This document shows, piece after piece, positions 35,437-44,606 of a stretch of DNA of 64,000 nucleotides. The notes under the pieces were generated by a model, which saw only the letters and a program-made list of their open reading frames with translations, had not been told where the DNA came from and did not search any database. The stretch's first letter is position 1, and the number at the start of each line of letters is the position of its first letter. Source of the stretch: CAIWHR01 sp963813415 (lineage in GTDB: Bacteria > Pseudomonadota > Gammaproteobacteria > Burkholderiales > Casimicrobiaceae); contig CAWEYW010000001.1 in assembly GCA_963813415.1 (NCBI GenBank), positions 186,001 to 250,000 of the forward strand, written 5' to 3'. The translations under genes were made by a program, and so were the position numbers.

Positions 35437-35673
35437 TGGTCTTCTCCTGCACGCGCGTCGGCCAAGCCCGACCGGCAACTTCGCGAATGACGCGCGCATC
35501 GCGTCGTCGCTGTTTTTGGTACAAGCTGCATGCCACGGTGTCCACGATCGAGGAACCGGCCGTCCGGGGCATGGTCGAAGGCTCGCAAGGGAGAGCGCTG
35601 ACGGTCCGCGCTCGTGCACCGCACTACGGGGAAGGCCGCGAAGAGCCCGCCACGACGCCATCTGCGCTCAACC

Positions 35674-37938
35674 ATGATCAATCGCCTGCGTGCCATCAGC
35701 CTGTCGCTCCGCTTCATCGCGCCGCTCACCGTCGTGCTGGCGCTGCTCGCCTATGCGCTCGTGCCGTTGGTCGACAATCTGACCTTGCGCTGGTGGACGA
35801 ACGACCTGGACATGCGCGCGCGGCTGATCGCCAACACCATGCAGGACCAGCTCGGCGAAATGATCGCGCAGGAGAGCGCGCCGCGCATCAACACGCTCTT
35901 CAATCGCGCACTGCAGGACGAGCGGCTGTACGCGATCGCCTATTGCACGGCCGGTGGCGAGCTGCTCTACGCCACGGCGACCTACCCTTCCGGACTCGGC
36001 TGCGCGCGGCCCAACGCGCCGGATGGCCTGCCCCACGCCGCGGTACGCCTGCCGCACGGCCTCGTGCACGTCTCGCAGCAGCCGGTCATGGTGGGCGATC
36101 AGGCCATCGGCACGCTTACCCTCGTGCACGACATGAGCTTCGTCGAGCGGCGCAGCGCCGACACACGCCGGTACCTCATCGTGTTCTTCGTCGTGCTCGG
36201 CATCGTGATCTCCCTCGTGACGGTGCTCATCGCGCAGATGAGCTGGCGCGGGTGGGTCGCCGGGATGCGCGCCATGCTGCGCGGCGAGGGCATCCTGCAC
36301 CCGTTCGGTCCGCGTGCCGATCCGGACATCCAGCCGCTGGTGAGCGATCTGCGGGCGCTGCTGCATCAGGTCGACACCGCCCGGCGGCCGCGGCCGCAGG
36401 AGGGCCCATGGAGCCCGGAGATGCTGCGCGGCGTGCTGCGCGAGCACTTCCACGGCGACGAGATCCTGCTCCTGTCGAACCGCGAACCTTACATCCACGT
36501 GCGTGAGGAGAGTGGGCATATCGCCGTGCGCCGGCCCGCCAGTGGACTGGTGACGGCGATGGAGCCCATCATGCGCGCCTGTTCCGGCACGTGGGTGGCG
36601 CACGGCAGCGGCAACGCGGATCGCGAGGTGGTCGACCGGCACGACCGCATCCGGGTGCCGCCGGACCACCCGAGCTACACCCTGCGCCGCGTGTGGCTCT
36701 CCGACGAGGAGGAACAGGGCTACTACTACGGGTTCGCCAACGAAGGGCTGTGGCCCCTGTGCCACTTCGCCCACGTGCGCCCGGTCTTCCGCTCCAGCGA
36801 CTGGACGCAGTACGCACGCGCCAATCGCCGCTTCGCCGAGGCGGTCTGCGCGGAAGCGCGCACCGAGGATCCTGTGGTGCTGATCCAGGATTACCACTTC
36901 GCGCTGGCACCGCGCCTCATTGCCGAGCAGCTCCCGAAGGCGACGATCATCACCTTCTGGCACATTCCCTGGCCGAATGCCGAGTCGTTCGGCATCTGCC
37001 CGTGGCGCGACGAGATCCTGAACGGAATGCTGGGGAGCTCCATCCTCGGCTTCCATACGCGCTTCCATCGGCAGAATTTCCTCGAGACGGTGGACCGCTA
37101 CCTCGAGACGCGCATCGAGCACGAATCGTCCACCATTTCCTATCGCGGCAACCTCACCCGTGTCGAACACTATCCGATCTCGGTGCAGTGGCCGCCCGAA
37201 TGGACGTCGAGCCAGCTCAGCGTGGACGCCTGTCGCGCGAAGGTCTATCGCCACGAGGCCATGCGGCCGGACATGCGTCTCGGAGTCGGCGTCGATCGCA
37301 TGGACTACACGAAGGGCATCGTGGAGCGCTTCGTCGCCATCGAGCGGCTGCTCGAGCTCCATCCCGAGCTCGTCGGCCGCTTCGTGTTCGTGCAGATCGC
37401 GGCGCCGACGCGCTCGTCCCTCGACGAGTATCGCAACTTCGAGGACCGGGTGCGCACGCTGGCCGGGCGGATCAACGGGCGCTTCGGCCGGGCGGGGTAC
37501 GCACCCATCCACCTCAAGACCACGCACCATGTGCCCGAAGTGATCAACGAGTACTACCGCGCGGCGGACGTGTGCGTCGTGACCAGCCTGCACGACGGCA
37601 TGAATCTGGTGGCGAAGGAATTCATCGCGTCACGTGATGACGAGCACGGCGTGCTGGTGTTGTCGCAATTCACCGGTGCCGCGCGCGAGTTGCACGATGC
37701 GCTCCTCGTCAACCCGTATCACGCGGAGCAGTGTGCACAGGCGCTGCACCGTGCGCTCACCATGCCGCCGGACGAGCAGCGCGTACGCATGCACAGCATG
37801 CGCAGGCTCGTTGCCGAATTCAACATCTACTGGTGGGCAGGCGCGATGCTGCTCGATGCGGCGCGCGTGCGGCAGCGGCAGCGCGTCACGGAGCGGATCG
37901 ACGCCCATCGCGGGGTGGATCCGGTGCGCTCGCCATGA
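35674..37938 (+). CDS. otsA: Trehalose-6-phosphate synthase fused to a membrane sensor-like N-terminus
   Basis: Glycosyltransferase family 20 enzyme joining UDP-glucose and glucose-6-phosphate to trehalose 6-phosphate. Of 754 residues, only about 250-740 are the enzyme (ILLLSNREPYIH, YYYGFANEGLWPLCH, VLIQDYHFALAPRL, DRMDYTKGI, TSLHDGMNLVAKEF). The first 250 are extra: membrane helix at 13-35, an extracytoplasmic domain about 36-165, a second helix at about 167-191, then a HAMP-like linker. Typical OtsA is about 470-500 residues. Start ATG 35674 precedes the first helix; it overlaps otsB by four bases (ATGA). Confidence 0.93.
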   Translation: MINRLRAISLSLRFIAPLTVVLALLAYALVPLVDNLTLRWWTNDLDMRARLIANTMQDQLGEMIAQESAPRINTLFNRALQDERLYAIAYCTAGGELLYATATYPSGLGCARPNAPDGLPHAAVRLPHGLVHVSQQPVMVGDQAIGTLTLVHDMSFVERRSADTRRYLIVFFVVLGIVISLVTVLIAQMSWRGWVAGMRAMLRGEGILHPFGPRADPDIQPLVSDLRALLHQVDTARRPRPQEGPWSPEMLRGVLREHFHGDEILLLSNREPYIHVREESGHIAVRRPASGLVTAMEPIMRACSGTWVAHGSGNADREVVDRHDRIRVPPDHPSYTLRRVWLSDEEEQGYYYGFANEGLWPLCHFAHVRPVFRSSDWTQYARANRRFAEAVCAEARTEDPVVLIQDYHFALAPRLIAEQLPKATIITFWHIPWPNAESFGICPWRDEILNGMLGSSILGFHTRFHRQNFLETVDRYLETRIEHESSTISYRGNLTRVEHYPISVQWPPEWTSSQLSVDACRAKVYRHEAMRPDMRLGVGVDRMDYTKGIVERFVAIERLLELHPELVGRFVFVQIAAPTRSSLDEYRNFEDRVRTLAGRINGRFGRAGYAPIHLKTTHHVPEVINEYYRAADVCVVTSLHDGMNLVAKEFIASRDDEHGVLVLSQFTGAARELHDALLVNPYHAEQCAQALHRALTMPPDEQRVRMHSMRRLVAEFNIYWWAGAMLLDAARVRQRQRVTERIDAHRGVDPVRSP

Positions 37939-38723
37939 AGGACGCGCTCGCAGCCCCGGCGCGGCCGCAACTGCGTCAGTTCATGGACGGACGCGCGCTG
38001 CTGGCGTTCGACCTCGATGGCACGCTTGCGCCAATTGCGCCGCGTCCGGACGAGGCCGTGGTGCCCGACGAGATCCAGCACCTGCTCGCCGTGCTGGCGG
38101 TGCGCACGCCGGTCGCGATCATCACCGGGCGTGCCGTGCGCGACGCGCGGCGCATGCTTTGGTTCGCGCCGCGGTACGTGGTTGGCAACCATGGCGCGGA
38201 AGGCGTGCCGGGCGACGAGGCTGCGGAGGCCGGCTATGCCGCGCTGTGCCGGCGCTGGACGGAGGCGGTCGAAGCGAGCCGCGTCCGCGAGCGGGTGCCG
38301 GGAACGCTGGTGGAGGACAAGACCTACTCCCTGGCCCTGCACTACCGGCTGACACGCGACCCCGATGGCGCGCGCGCGGCGCTGCTGGAGATCATCGGCC
38401 GGCTCACGCCACCGCCGCGCATCGTCGCAGGTAAGCGCGTGCTGAACCTCGTGCCGCCCACGGCGCGGCACAAGGGCGAGGCGTTGCGGGCGCTCATCGC
38501 GCACGCCGGCGTCGAGCGCGCGATGTACATCGGCGACGACGTCACCGACGAGGACGTGTTCGCGCTGCGCCTCCCCGGCGTGTGCACGATCCGCATCGAG
38601 CCCGAGGGCGAGAGCGCCGCGGACCTCTGCCTGCGGCGGCAGTCCGATGTGGTCGCACTGCTGCGCGAGCTCCTGCGCATGAGCGCATCGCCCGTGCGCA
38701 CCTCCGGATATCCATTGTCCTGA
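37935..38723 (+). CDS. otsB: Trehalose-6-phosphate phosphatase
   Basis: HAD-superfamily phosphatase, 262 residues, dephosphorylating trehalose 6-phosphate. The nucleophile is Asp26 in AFDLDGTLAP; VVGNHGAEG, KTYSLALHYR, ARHKGEALR (Lys of motif III) and GDDVTDED (motif IV) are intact. ATG 37935 overlaps the otsA stop in an ATGA junction, so the two steps are translationally coupled in one operon. Trehalose made here would serve as an osmo- or stress protectant. Confidence 0.94.
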   Translation: MKDALAAPARPQLRQFMDGRALLAFDLDGTLAPIAPRPDEAVVPDEIQHLLAVLAVRTPVAIITGRAVRDARRMLWFAPRYVVGNHGAEGVPGDEAAEAGYAALCRRWTEAVEASRVRERVPGTLVEDKTYSLALHYRLTRDPDGARAALLEIIGRLTPPPRIVAGKRVLNLVPPTARHKGEALRALIAHAGVERAMYIGDDVTDEDVFALRLPGVCTIRIEPEGESAADLCLRRQSDVVALLRELLRMSASPVRTSGYPLS

Positions 38724-38796
38724 GCGCGCGCCGCGCGCATTGCCGAAGCCCACCCCGGACGGGCAGAATGGGCGCCCCCCCGACCGGACAGGACCG

Positions 38797-39906
38797 ATGG
38801 CCCGCAAACGTCACGTAGGCAGTGCCGGCACGCTCGTCGTGCTGGAGCACGTATCGCAGGTCCTCGCCGGCAATCCGCTCGGCGACCCGCACGTGCGCAA
38901 GATCGCCGTGTGGTTGCCACCGCAGTATGACCAGGGTGCCTCCGGCGGGCGCGGACGGCGTTTTCCGGTGCTGTGGGACCTCGTCGGTTTCACCGGGTCG
39001 GGGCTCGCCCACACCAACTGGCGACCTTTCGACGAGAACGTGCCCGAGCGGCTTGCGCGCCTGGTGCACGAGCGCAGGATGGGCGCGGCCATCGTCGTCT
39101 TCCCCGACTGCTTCACGAGCCTCGGCGGCAACCAGTACGTCAACTCGTCGGCCGTCGGCAACTACGCCGATTACCTCCTCGCGGAGCTCATCCCGTTTGT
39201 CGACCGCGAATTTCGCACGCTCGCCTCGCGCGACCACCGCGGCTGTTTCGGCAAATCGTCCGGCGGCTATGGCGCCATCATGCACGGGATGAAATATGCG
39301 CGGCACTGGGGCGCGATCGCCGATCATTCCGGCGATGCGCTGTTCGACTTCTGCTACTACTGCGACTGGCCGCGCACGCTCAACGAGCTCGACAAGTACC
39401 GCGAGCCGCCGCGCAAGCCCGGGGTCGTCGATGTACTCGCGGCGGCGGGCAAGGTGGAGACCGGCATCGACGACGGCCGCGTGCAGCGCTTCCTCGAGCA
39501 TGTGTGGAAGCGGGAGAAGCTCAATGACGGCGAGGCGCATGCCCTGATGAACATCGCCATGGCGGCGACCTACGACGCCGATCCGGCCGTTCCGCTCGGC
39601 TTTCGCGTGCCGTTCAATCTCGAGACCGGCGAGCTGCTGCGCGCGCGCTGGAAGAACTGGCAGCGTCACGATCCCATCCATCTCGTCGGCCGTTACGCCG
39701 CCAATCTGCGGTCGCTGCACGGCATCTACATCGACTGCGGCTGGCGCGACCAGTACCACCTGCACTACGGCACGCGGATCCTTTCGCGCCGCCTCGCCGA
39801 GGCGGGCATCGTCCACCGTTACGAGGAGTTCGATGACACCCATTCGTCCATCGACTACCGGATGGACGTCAGCCTGCCGTTCCTCTACCGGGCGCTGAAG
39901 CCGTGA
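38797..39906 (+). CDS. Esterase D/PHB depolymerase-like alpha/beta hydrolase
   Basis: A 369-residue hydrolase of the esterase/S-formylglutathione hydrolase-like group. The nucleophile elbow is GKSSGGYG (Ser about 156) and the likely catalytic His is in FDDTHSSIDYRMD; an Asp from WRDQ or the preceding loop would complete the triad. VWLPPQYD and FPDCFTSLGGN are typical of the family. No signal peptide is present, so it is cytoplasmic. It lies 73 bases after otsB and overlaps the next gene, so it shares the trehalose transcript. Acyl-trehalose or another ester could be the substrate, but this is a guess. Confidence 0.75.
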   Translation: MARKRHVGSAGTLVVLEHVSQVLAGNPLGDPHVRKIAVWLPPQYDQGASGGRGRRFPVLWDLVGFTGSGLAHTNWRPFDENVPERLARLVHERRMGAAIVVFPDCFTSLGGNQYVNSSAVGNYADYLLAELIPFVDREFRTLASRDHRGCFGKSSGGYGAIMHGMKYARHWGAIADHSGDALFDFCYYCDWPRTLNELDKYREPPRKPGVVDVLAAAGKVETGIDDGRVQRFLEHVWKREKLNDGEAHALMNIAMAATYDADPAVPLGFRVPFNLETGELLRARWKNWQRHDPIHLVGRYAANLRSLHGIYIDCGWRDQYHLHYGTRILSRRLAEAGIVHRYEEFDDTHSSIDYRMDVSLPFLYRALKP

Positions 39907-40523
39907 CGCCCCGCCCGCCTGCCACGCCGGCGCGCCAGCGCGGGAATCTTTGCCCGTGGCTGTGCACTTTTTGGAACGCCGGCCCGGCGCGGCGAATGCC
40001 ATGGCGCAGCGCCTGCATGGCGCTGGCCGTGGCGAGCGCGCCGGTCTGGGCGGATGCGCCTGCCGCACCGCCGGTGCCGTGCGCCGGTCCGGCGTGGAAG
40101 CAGTTCGACTTCTGGCTCGGCACGTGGCGGGCGCGCTGGGATGCGCTGCCGGGCACTCCCGCGGGCACCGGCACGAACCGCATCACGAAAACCCTCGGTG
40201 GGTGCGTCGTCGAGGAGCAGTTCGCCACCGACGAGCCGGAACCCCTGCTCGGCCACAGCGTCTCTACGTACAGTCCGCAGCGCGGCGCATGGCTGCAGAC
40301 GTGGGTGGATAATCAGGGCAGCTATCTCGATTTCAGCGGCCAATGGACGGATGGCCGCATGGTCCTGGCCCGCAGCGCGGTAGGGCAGGACGGCAAGCCA
40401 CGGCACCAGCGGATGATTTTCGAGAACATCCGGCCGAATGCCTTCGACTGGCGCTGGGAAAGTTCACCCGACGGTCGCACGTGGACGCTGCGCTGGCTCA
40501 TTCATTACGAACGGGCGTCATGA
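39903..40523 (+). CDS. DUF1579-like secreted protein
   Basis: A 206-residue protein with a beta-rich DUF1579-like core (KQFDFWLGTWRARWD, GGCVVEEQFAT, WLQTWVDNQGSYLDFSG). A hydrophobic signal-like stretch (SACMALAVASAPVWADA) lies at about residues 36-52. With GTG 39903 the gene overlaps the esterase stop (GTGA) but puts about 30 residues before the signal. ATG 39996 would place the signal peptide exactly at the start and may be the real one. Family function unknown. It ends in an ATGA overlap with the thioredoxin gene. Confidence 0.7.
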   Translation: MTPRPPATPARQRGNLCPWLCTFWNAGPARRMPWRSACMALAVASAPVWADAPAAPPVPCAGPAWKQFDFWLGTWRARWDALPGTPAGTGTNRITKTLGGCVVEEQFATDEPEPLLGHSVSTYSPQRGAWLQTWVDNQGSYLDFSGQWTDGRMVLARSAVGQDGKPRHQRMIFENIRPNAFDWRWESSPDGRTWTLRWLIHYERAS

Positions 40524-40966
40524 ACACCAATTCCGGAACCAGCCTGCTCCACGTCGTGTGTCCACATTGCGCGGCCGTCAATCGCGTCGATCCCGCGCGC
40601 GTCGAGGCCGATCCGACCTGCGGTGCGTGCAAGGGCCGCCTCTTTCCGGGCGAGCCGATCGCGCTGACCGGCGCCACTTTCGACGGGTTCGTCACGCGCA
40701 ACGATCTCCCCGTGGTCGTTGATTTCTGGGCGGCGTGGTGCGGACCGTGCCGGATGATGGCGCCGCATTTCGCCGCCGCCGCGCGGGAGCTCGCGGGGCG
40801 CGTGCAGTTCGCCAAGCTCGATACCGAGGCCGAGCCGGGAATCGCGTCACGCTACGCCATCCGTGGCATTCCGACCATCATCGCGTTCAGGGGCGGGCAG
40901 GAACGGCAACGCATGTCCGGGGCGATGGGCAAGGACGACATCGTCCGCTGGGCACTCGCCCCCTGA
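40520..40966 (+). CDS. trxC: Thioredoxin 2 (TrxC) with zinc finger
   Basis: A 148-residue thioredoxin with the N-terminal zinc-binding pair CPHC and CGAC (residues 14-17 and 34-37), diagnostic of TrxC, followed by the thioredoxin fold with active site WAAWCGPCRMM and the cis-Pro loop GIPTIIAF. It reduces disulfides in oxidatively stressed cytoplasm. Start ATG 40520 overlaps the stop of the preceding gene, so it is the last gene of the otsA-otsB-esterase-DUF1579-trxC run, an unusual setting for trxC. Confidence 0.92.
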   Translation: MNTNSGTSLLHVVCPHCAAVNRVDPARVEADPTCGACKGRLFPGEPIALTGATFDGFVTRNDLPVVVDFWAAWCGPCRMMAPHFAAAARELAGRVQFAKLDTEAEPGIASRYAIRGIPTIIAFRGGQERQRMSGAMGKDDIVRWALAP

Positions 40967-40975
40967 TCTTGGGGG

Positions 40976-40990
40976 TGGCACGTGGTTTGC
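40976..40990 (+). promoter_or_regulatory. Candidate sigma-54 (RpoN) promoter
   Basis: TGGCACGTGGTTTGC matches the -24/-12 consensus TGGCACGNNNNTTGC at every fixed position with exact spacing; only the base after the element deviates. The predicted transcript would start about 41001, some 44 bases before the metallopeptidase ATG. It lies in the gap after trxC, where a promoter is expected. No enhancer-binding activator is encoded nearby. Confidence 0.55.
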
Positions 40991-41044
40991 GGTGCTGATG
41001 TGGCTGCACGCGGCAGCCGGCTGCGCGCACATTCAGGAGAAGCC

Positions 41045-41923
41045 ATGCGCTGGGGAGATTTCCGCCGGAGCGACAATGTCGAAGAAGGCTCGAGCACCGG
41101 GGGCGGAGGCTTTGGCCTCGGCGCCGTGCCGATCTCGGGCGGCGTCATCGTGATCGCCGTCATCGCCGGCCTGCTGTTCGGGGTCAACCCCCTGGACATG
41201 CTGGGCGCCCTCACCGGTGGCGGTCAGGTCGTGCAGGCGCCGACGCCCGCACCCGCGCCCGGAGGACAACGCGCCGGGGCCGTCGATCCCAACCGTGATT
41301 TCGTGGCGGCCGTCCTCGGCTCGACCGAGGACGTCTGGACCAAGGTATTCCAGGACATGGGCGCGCGCTACGATCCGCCGAAGCTGCACCTGTTCCATGG
41401 CGCAGTGCAATCGGCCTGCGGGCAGGCCAGTGCCGCGAGCGGGCCGTTCTATTGCTCGGCCGATCGCCGCGTCTATCTCGACACGGCATTCTTCGACGAG
41501 CTCTCGCGACGGTTCGGTGCACCGGGCGATTTCGCGCAGGGTTATGTGATCGCCCACGAGGTGGGTCACCACGTGCAGAACCTGTTGGGCGTGATGGATC
41601 AGTTCGGCCGGCAGGAGCGCGCCGGCGATCAGGCGTCGCGCAACGCGCTGTCCGTGCGCCTCGAGCTGCAGGCCGATTGCTTCGCCGGCATCTGGGGGCA
41701 TTACGTGCAAGGTCAGCAGAAGCTCGATCCGGGCGACATCGAGGAAGGGCTCAAGGCTGCCTCCGCCGTCGGCGACGACCAGATCCAGAAGCGCACGCGC
41801 GGTTACGTGGTGCCGGAATCGTTCACGCACGGCTCGGCCGAGCAGCGCGTGCGCTGGTTCCGCACCGGGTTCGATTCCGGCGATGTGCGCGCGTGCAACA
41901 CCTTCGGCTCCCGTGGTCCGTGA
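41045..41923 (+). CDS. ypfJ: YpfJ-family neutral zinc metallopeptidase
   Basis: A 292-residue membrane-anchored protein. The N-terminal MRWGDFRRSDNVEE and Gly-rich stretch (STGGGGFGLG) are typical of the family; one membrane helix lies at about 31-50. The catalytic HEVGHH is His171-Glu172-His175, with ELQADCFAG providing the third ligand region. Length and motifs are normal for YpfJ/KPN_02809. Proteolysis is presumed from the motif; the substrate is unknown. ATG 41045 follows CAGGAG; an earlier in-frame GTG at 40982 overlaps the candidate sigma-54 element and is not used. Confidence 0.9.
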   Translation: MRWGDFRRSDNVEEGSSTGGGGFGLGAVPISGGVIVIAVIAGLLFGVNPLDMLGALTGGGQVVQAPTPAPAPGGQRAGAVDPNRDFVAAVLGSTEDVWTKVFQDMGARYDPPKLHLFHGAVQSACGQASAASGPFYCSADRRVYLDTAFFDELSRRFGAPGDFAQGYVIAHEVGHHVQNLLGVMDQFGRQERAGDQASRNALSVRLELQADCFAGIWGHYVQGQQKLDPGDIEEGLKAASAVGDDQIQKRTRGYVVPESFTHGSAEQRVRWFRTGFDSGDVRACNTFGSRGP

Positions 41924-41924
41924 T

Positions 41925-42173
41925 ATGCCGCGGCACCTGGCCGATCCCGGTGCCCGTGCCGCGCGAGTGGCGCGGATCGCCCGCGCTGCGGCGGCGGCTG
42001 TGGTACTGCTGCAAGGATGCGCGACGACGCCGCTGACCGCGGAGGACATGGACGGACGCGTGGTCTGCGACGAGAGCCGCATGGCGGCCGTCGATCACGC
42101 GGCCCGGCGGCAGTTCATGGACCTGCGGTGGGTGAACTGTCCGACGGCGACCGTGCGCGTGCAACGGGAGTGA
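41925..42173 (+). CDS. Small putative lipoprotein
   Basis: An 82-residue protein with an Arg-containing N-terminus, hydrophobic stretch and lipobox LLQGC (Cys about 39), so probably outer- or inner-membrane anchored. The mature part (TTPLTAEDMDGRVVCDESRMAAVDHAARRQF...) has two further cysteines that could form a disulfide. The ATG is two bases after the ypfJ stop, so it likely shares that transcript. No domain recognised; coding status is supported by lipobox and spacing only. Confidence 0.55.
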   Translation: MPRHLADPGARAARVARIARAAAAAVVLLQGCATTPLTAEDMDGRVVCDESRMAAVDHAARRQFMDLRWVNCPTATVRVQRE

Positions 42174-42344
42174 TGCCCGTCGACGCGCTGCTTCCCATGA
42201 CCGTGGTCTGACCGCCGCGGGCGGTCGGACGGGGTTTGCGCTATCGCACGAGTTTCGGTAAATGCCAGGCTGCACGGCGCCGCCCGCGCAATGGCCGTCC
42301 AAGTCCGTAGAATGCTGCTTTTTGCCAACAAGGAGGAGAAAACC

Positions 42345-42674
42345 ATGGCACGTACCCTTCGTCTTGCGCTCATCGCTTCGTTCACCGCGACCTGCGCCCT
42401 GATGGGATCGGTGGCCCAGGCCCAGGATGCCGCGCCCTCGACGGTCACCAAACCGGCCTGCAAGAAACCCGAGTTTCCCGGCAGGCTTGCGTCCGAAAAT
42501 CAGAAGAAGGCGTTCAACAAGGACATCGAGTCGTTTGCCGACTGCATCAAGAAGTACGTTGCGGAGCAGCAGAAGATTGCCGACGAGCACATCAAGGCAG
42601 CGAACCAGGCGGCGGCCGACTACAACAGCGCGGTCAAGGAAATCCAGAGCGAGATCAACGAAGCGAAGGAGTGA
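42345..42674 (+). CDS. Small secreted coiled-coil protein
   Basis: A 109-residue protein with a strong signal peptide (residues 1-24, ending VAQAQ) and a mature part that has two cysteines (KPACKKPEF and FADCIKK) followed by a helical Gln/Ala/Lys-rich segment (about 65-109) that looks like a coiled coil. AGGAGGAG before ATG 42345 is among the best ribosome binding sites in the window, so it may be abundant. Function unknown; it precedes aceK by 46 bases and may be cotranscribed. Confidence 0.75.
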   Translation: MARTLRLALIASFTATCALMGSVAQAQDAAPSTVTKPACKKPEFPGRLASENQKKAFNKDIESFADCIKKYVAEQQKIADEHIKAANQAAADYNSAVKEIQSEINEAKE

Positions 42675-42720
42675 CCGACGCGCGCGCCGTGGCCATGACG
42701 GTCTCCGGCGCGCCCTGCTG

Positions 42721-44544
42721 ATGGGCTCTCAAGCTGCCCCGCCCGCGTCGCCTGTCGCGCCCGTGCCGCCCGTGGCCGCGACGGCGCTCAAGGAACGTGC
42801 CCTGCCGTCCACCGCGCAGGCGCAGGCCGTCGCGCGCTCGGTGCTCGACGGCTTCAACAAGCACTACGCGCTGTTCCGGGAGTGTGCCCGGGCGGCGCAA
42901 CATCATTTCGAGGCGGGCAACTGGCTCGCGATCCAGCACGTCGGCCGTGACCGCATCGACTTCTACGACCGGCGCGTGATCGAGACGGCGGAGCGCGTCG
43001 AGCGCGACCTGCGCAGCGCCGGGCTGGACGGCGCGAACGACGCGTTGTGGGAGCAGGTGAAGCTGCACTACATCGGCCTGCTCATCGACCACAAGCAGCC
43101 GGAGTGCGCGGAGACGTTCTTCAATTCGGTGTCGGTGAAGATCCTGCACCGCGCGTATTTCCACAACCGCTTCATCTTCGTGCGACCGACGATCTCGACG
43201 GAGCACATCGACGCGGACCCGCCGTCCTACCGCAGCTATTACCCGCTGCAGCAGGGACTGCGCCAGGCGGTCATCGACATCGTGCTCGACTGCCGGCTCG
43301 CCCTGCCCTTCGCCGACTTCCGCCGTGATCTCGCCAACGTGCTGCACGCGTTCCGCAAGCGTTTCCCCCGGCCATTCCGCCTGGAGGCCAATCACCAGGT
43401 GCAGGTGCTGCTCAGCCCGTTCTTCCGCAACCAGACCGCCTACATCGTCGGCCGGGTGATCAACGGCGTGCACCTCTATCCGTTCGTGGTTGCGGTGAAG
43501 CACACGGCCGATCGCAAGCTGCGGCTCGATGCGCTGCTGACCTCTGAGCGCGATCTCGGCGTGCTGTTCTCGGCGAACCGCGCCTACTTCCTCGTGGACA
43601 TGGAAGTGCCGTCGGCCTACGTCGAGTTCCTGCGCTCGATGCTGCCGGACAAGACGGCAGCCGAGCTCTACACGATGGTCGGGCTGCAGAAGCAGGGCAA
43701 GAACCTCTTCTTTCGCGATTTCCTGCATCACCTCAGGCATTCGCGTGACCGCTTCATCATCGCCCCCGGCATCCGTGGCCTGGTGATGAGCGTGTTCACC
43801 CTGCCGTCCTATCCGTACGTGTTCAAGGTGATCCGCGATCGCATCGCGCAGTCGAAGGACACCGACCGCGAGCGCGTCAAGCAGAAGTACACGCTGGTGA
43901 AGCGCCACGACCGCGTCGGCCGCATGACCGACGTGCTCGAGTATTCCGACGTGGCCTTCCCGCTCGACCGCTTCGCGCCCGAGCTCCTCGCCGAGCTGCA
44001 GGAGACGGCACCCTCGGTGATCGAGATCGAGGCCGATCACGTGATCGTGAAGCACCTGTACATCGAGCGGCGCATGACGCCGCTCAACATCTTCCTCGAG
44101 ACGGCGACGGAGACGGAGCGGCGCCACGTCATGGACGAGTACGGCAATGCGCTGCGCGAGCTGGCCGCGGTCAACATCTTCGCCGGCGACCTGCTGTTCA
44201 AGAACTTCGGCGTCACGCGCTACGGCCGCGTCGTGTTCTACGATTACGACGAGATCGAGTACCTGACCGACTGCCGCTTCCGGCGAATCCCGCAGCGCCC
44301 CGACGGCCAGGATGACCTTTCCGACGAGGTCTGGTATGCCGTCGGGCAGCACGACGTGTTTCCGGAGGAGTTCGCCACGTTCCTGCTCACCGATCCGCGC
44401 ACCCGCGATGCCTTCCTCGAGCATCATGCCGCCCTGCTCGACGCACAGTGGTGGCAGGACATCCAGCGCGACCTCGCCACCGGCAAGCTGACGGAAGTCC
44501 TGTCGTATCCGGATTCCGTGCGTTTCCTCGACACCGCGCACTGA
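42721..44544 (+). CDS. aceK: Isocitrate dehydrogenase kinase/phosphatase
   Basis: Bifunctional enzyme that phosphorylates and dephosphorylates isocitrate dehydrogenase, setting carbon flow between the TCA cycle and the glyoxylate bypass. It has 607 residues, normal for the family. Family motifs LFRECARAAQHHFEAGNW, RFIFVRPT, GLVMSVFTLPSYPYVFKVI (nucleotide region), VIVKHLYIERRMTPLNIFLE and NFGVTRYGRVVFYDYDEIEYLTDC (catalytic loop) are intact. ATG 42721 starts the product; upstream codons are Arg-rich and overlap the preceding gene. No aceA, aceB or icd is in the window. Confidence 0.95.
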   Translation: MGSQAAPPASPVAPVPPVAATALKERALPSTAQAQAVARSVLDGFNKHYALFRECARAAQHHFEAGNWLAIQHVGRDRIDFYDRRVIETAERVERDLRSAGLDGANDALWEQVKLHYIGLLIDHKQPECAETFFNSVSVKILHRAYFHNRFIFVRPTISTEHIDADPPSYRSYYPLQQGLRQAVIDIVLDCRLALPFADFRRDLANVLHAFRKRFPRPFRLEANHQVQVLLSPFFRNQTAYIVGRVINGVHLYPFVVAVKHTADRKLRLDALLTSERDLGVLFSANRAYFLVDMEVPSAYVEFLRSMLPDKTAAELYTMVGLQKQGKNLFFRDFLHHLRHSRDRFIIAPGIRGLVMSVFTLPSYPYVFKVIRDRIAQSKDTDRERVKQKYTLVKRHDRVGRMTDVLEYSDVAFPLDRFAPELLAELQETAPSVIEIEADHVIVKHLYIERRMTPLNIFLETATETERRHVMDEYGNALRELAAVNIFAGDLLFKNFGVTRYGRVVFYDYDEIEYLTDCRFRRIPQRPDGQDDLSDEVWYAVGQHDVFPEEFATFLLTDPRTRDAFLEHHAALLDAQWWQDIQRDLATGKLTEVLSYPDSVRFLDTAH

Positions 44545-44606
44545 GCCGCGTCCCGGGCGTTGCCGCACGGCGCGTGCTATCCTGCGGCCGCCCCGAGCGC
44601 CCCATC

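Noticed and set aside
35668..37593. 641-codon open frame on the minus strand
   Set aside because: Antisense shadow of otsA, which carries all the trehalose-phosphate synthase motifs.
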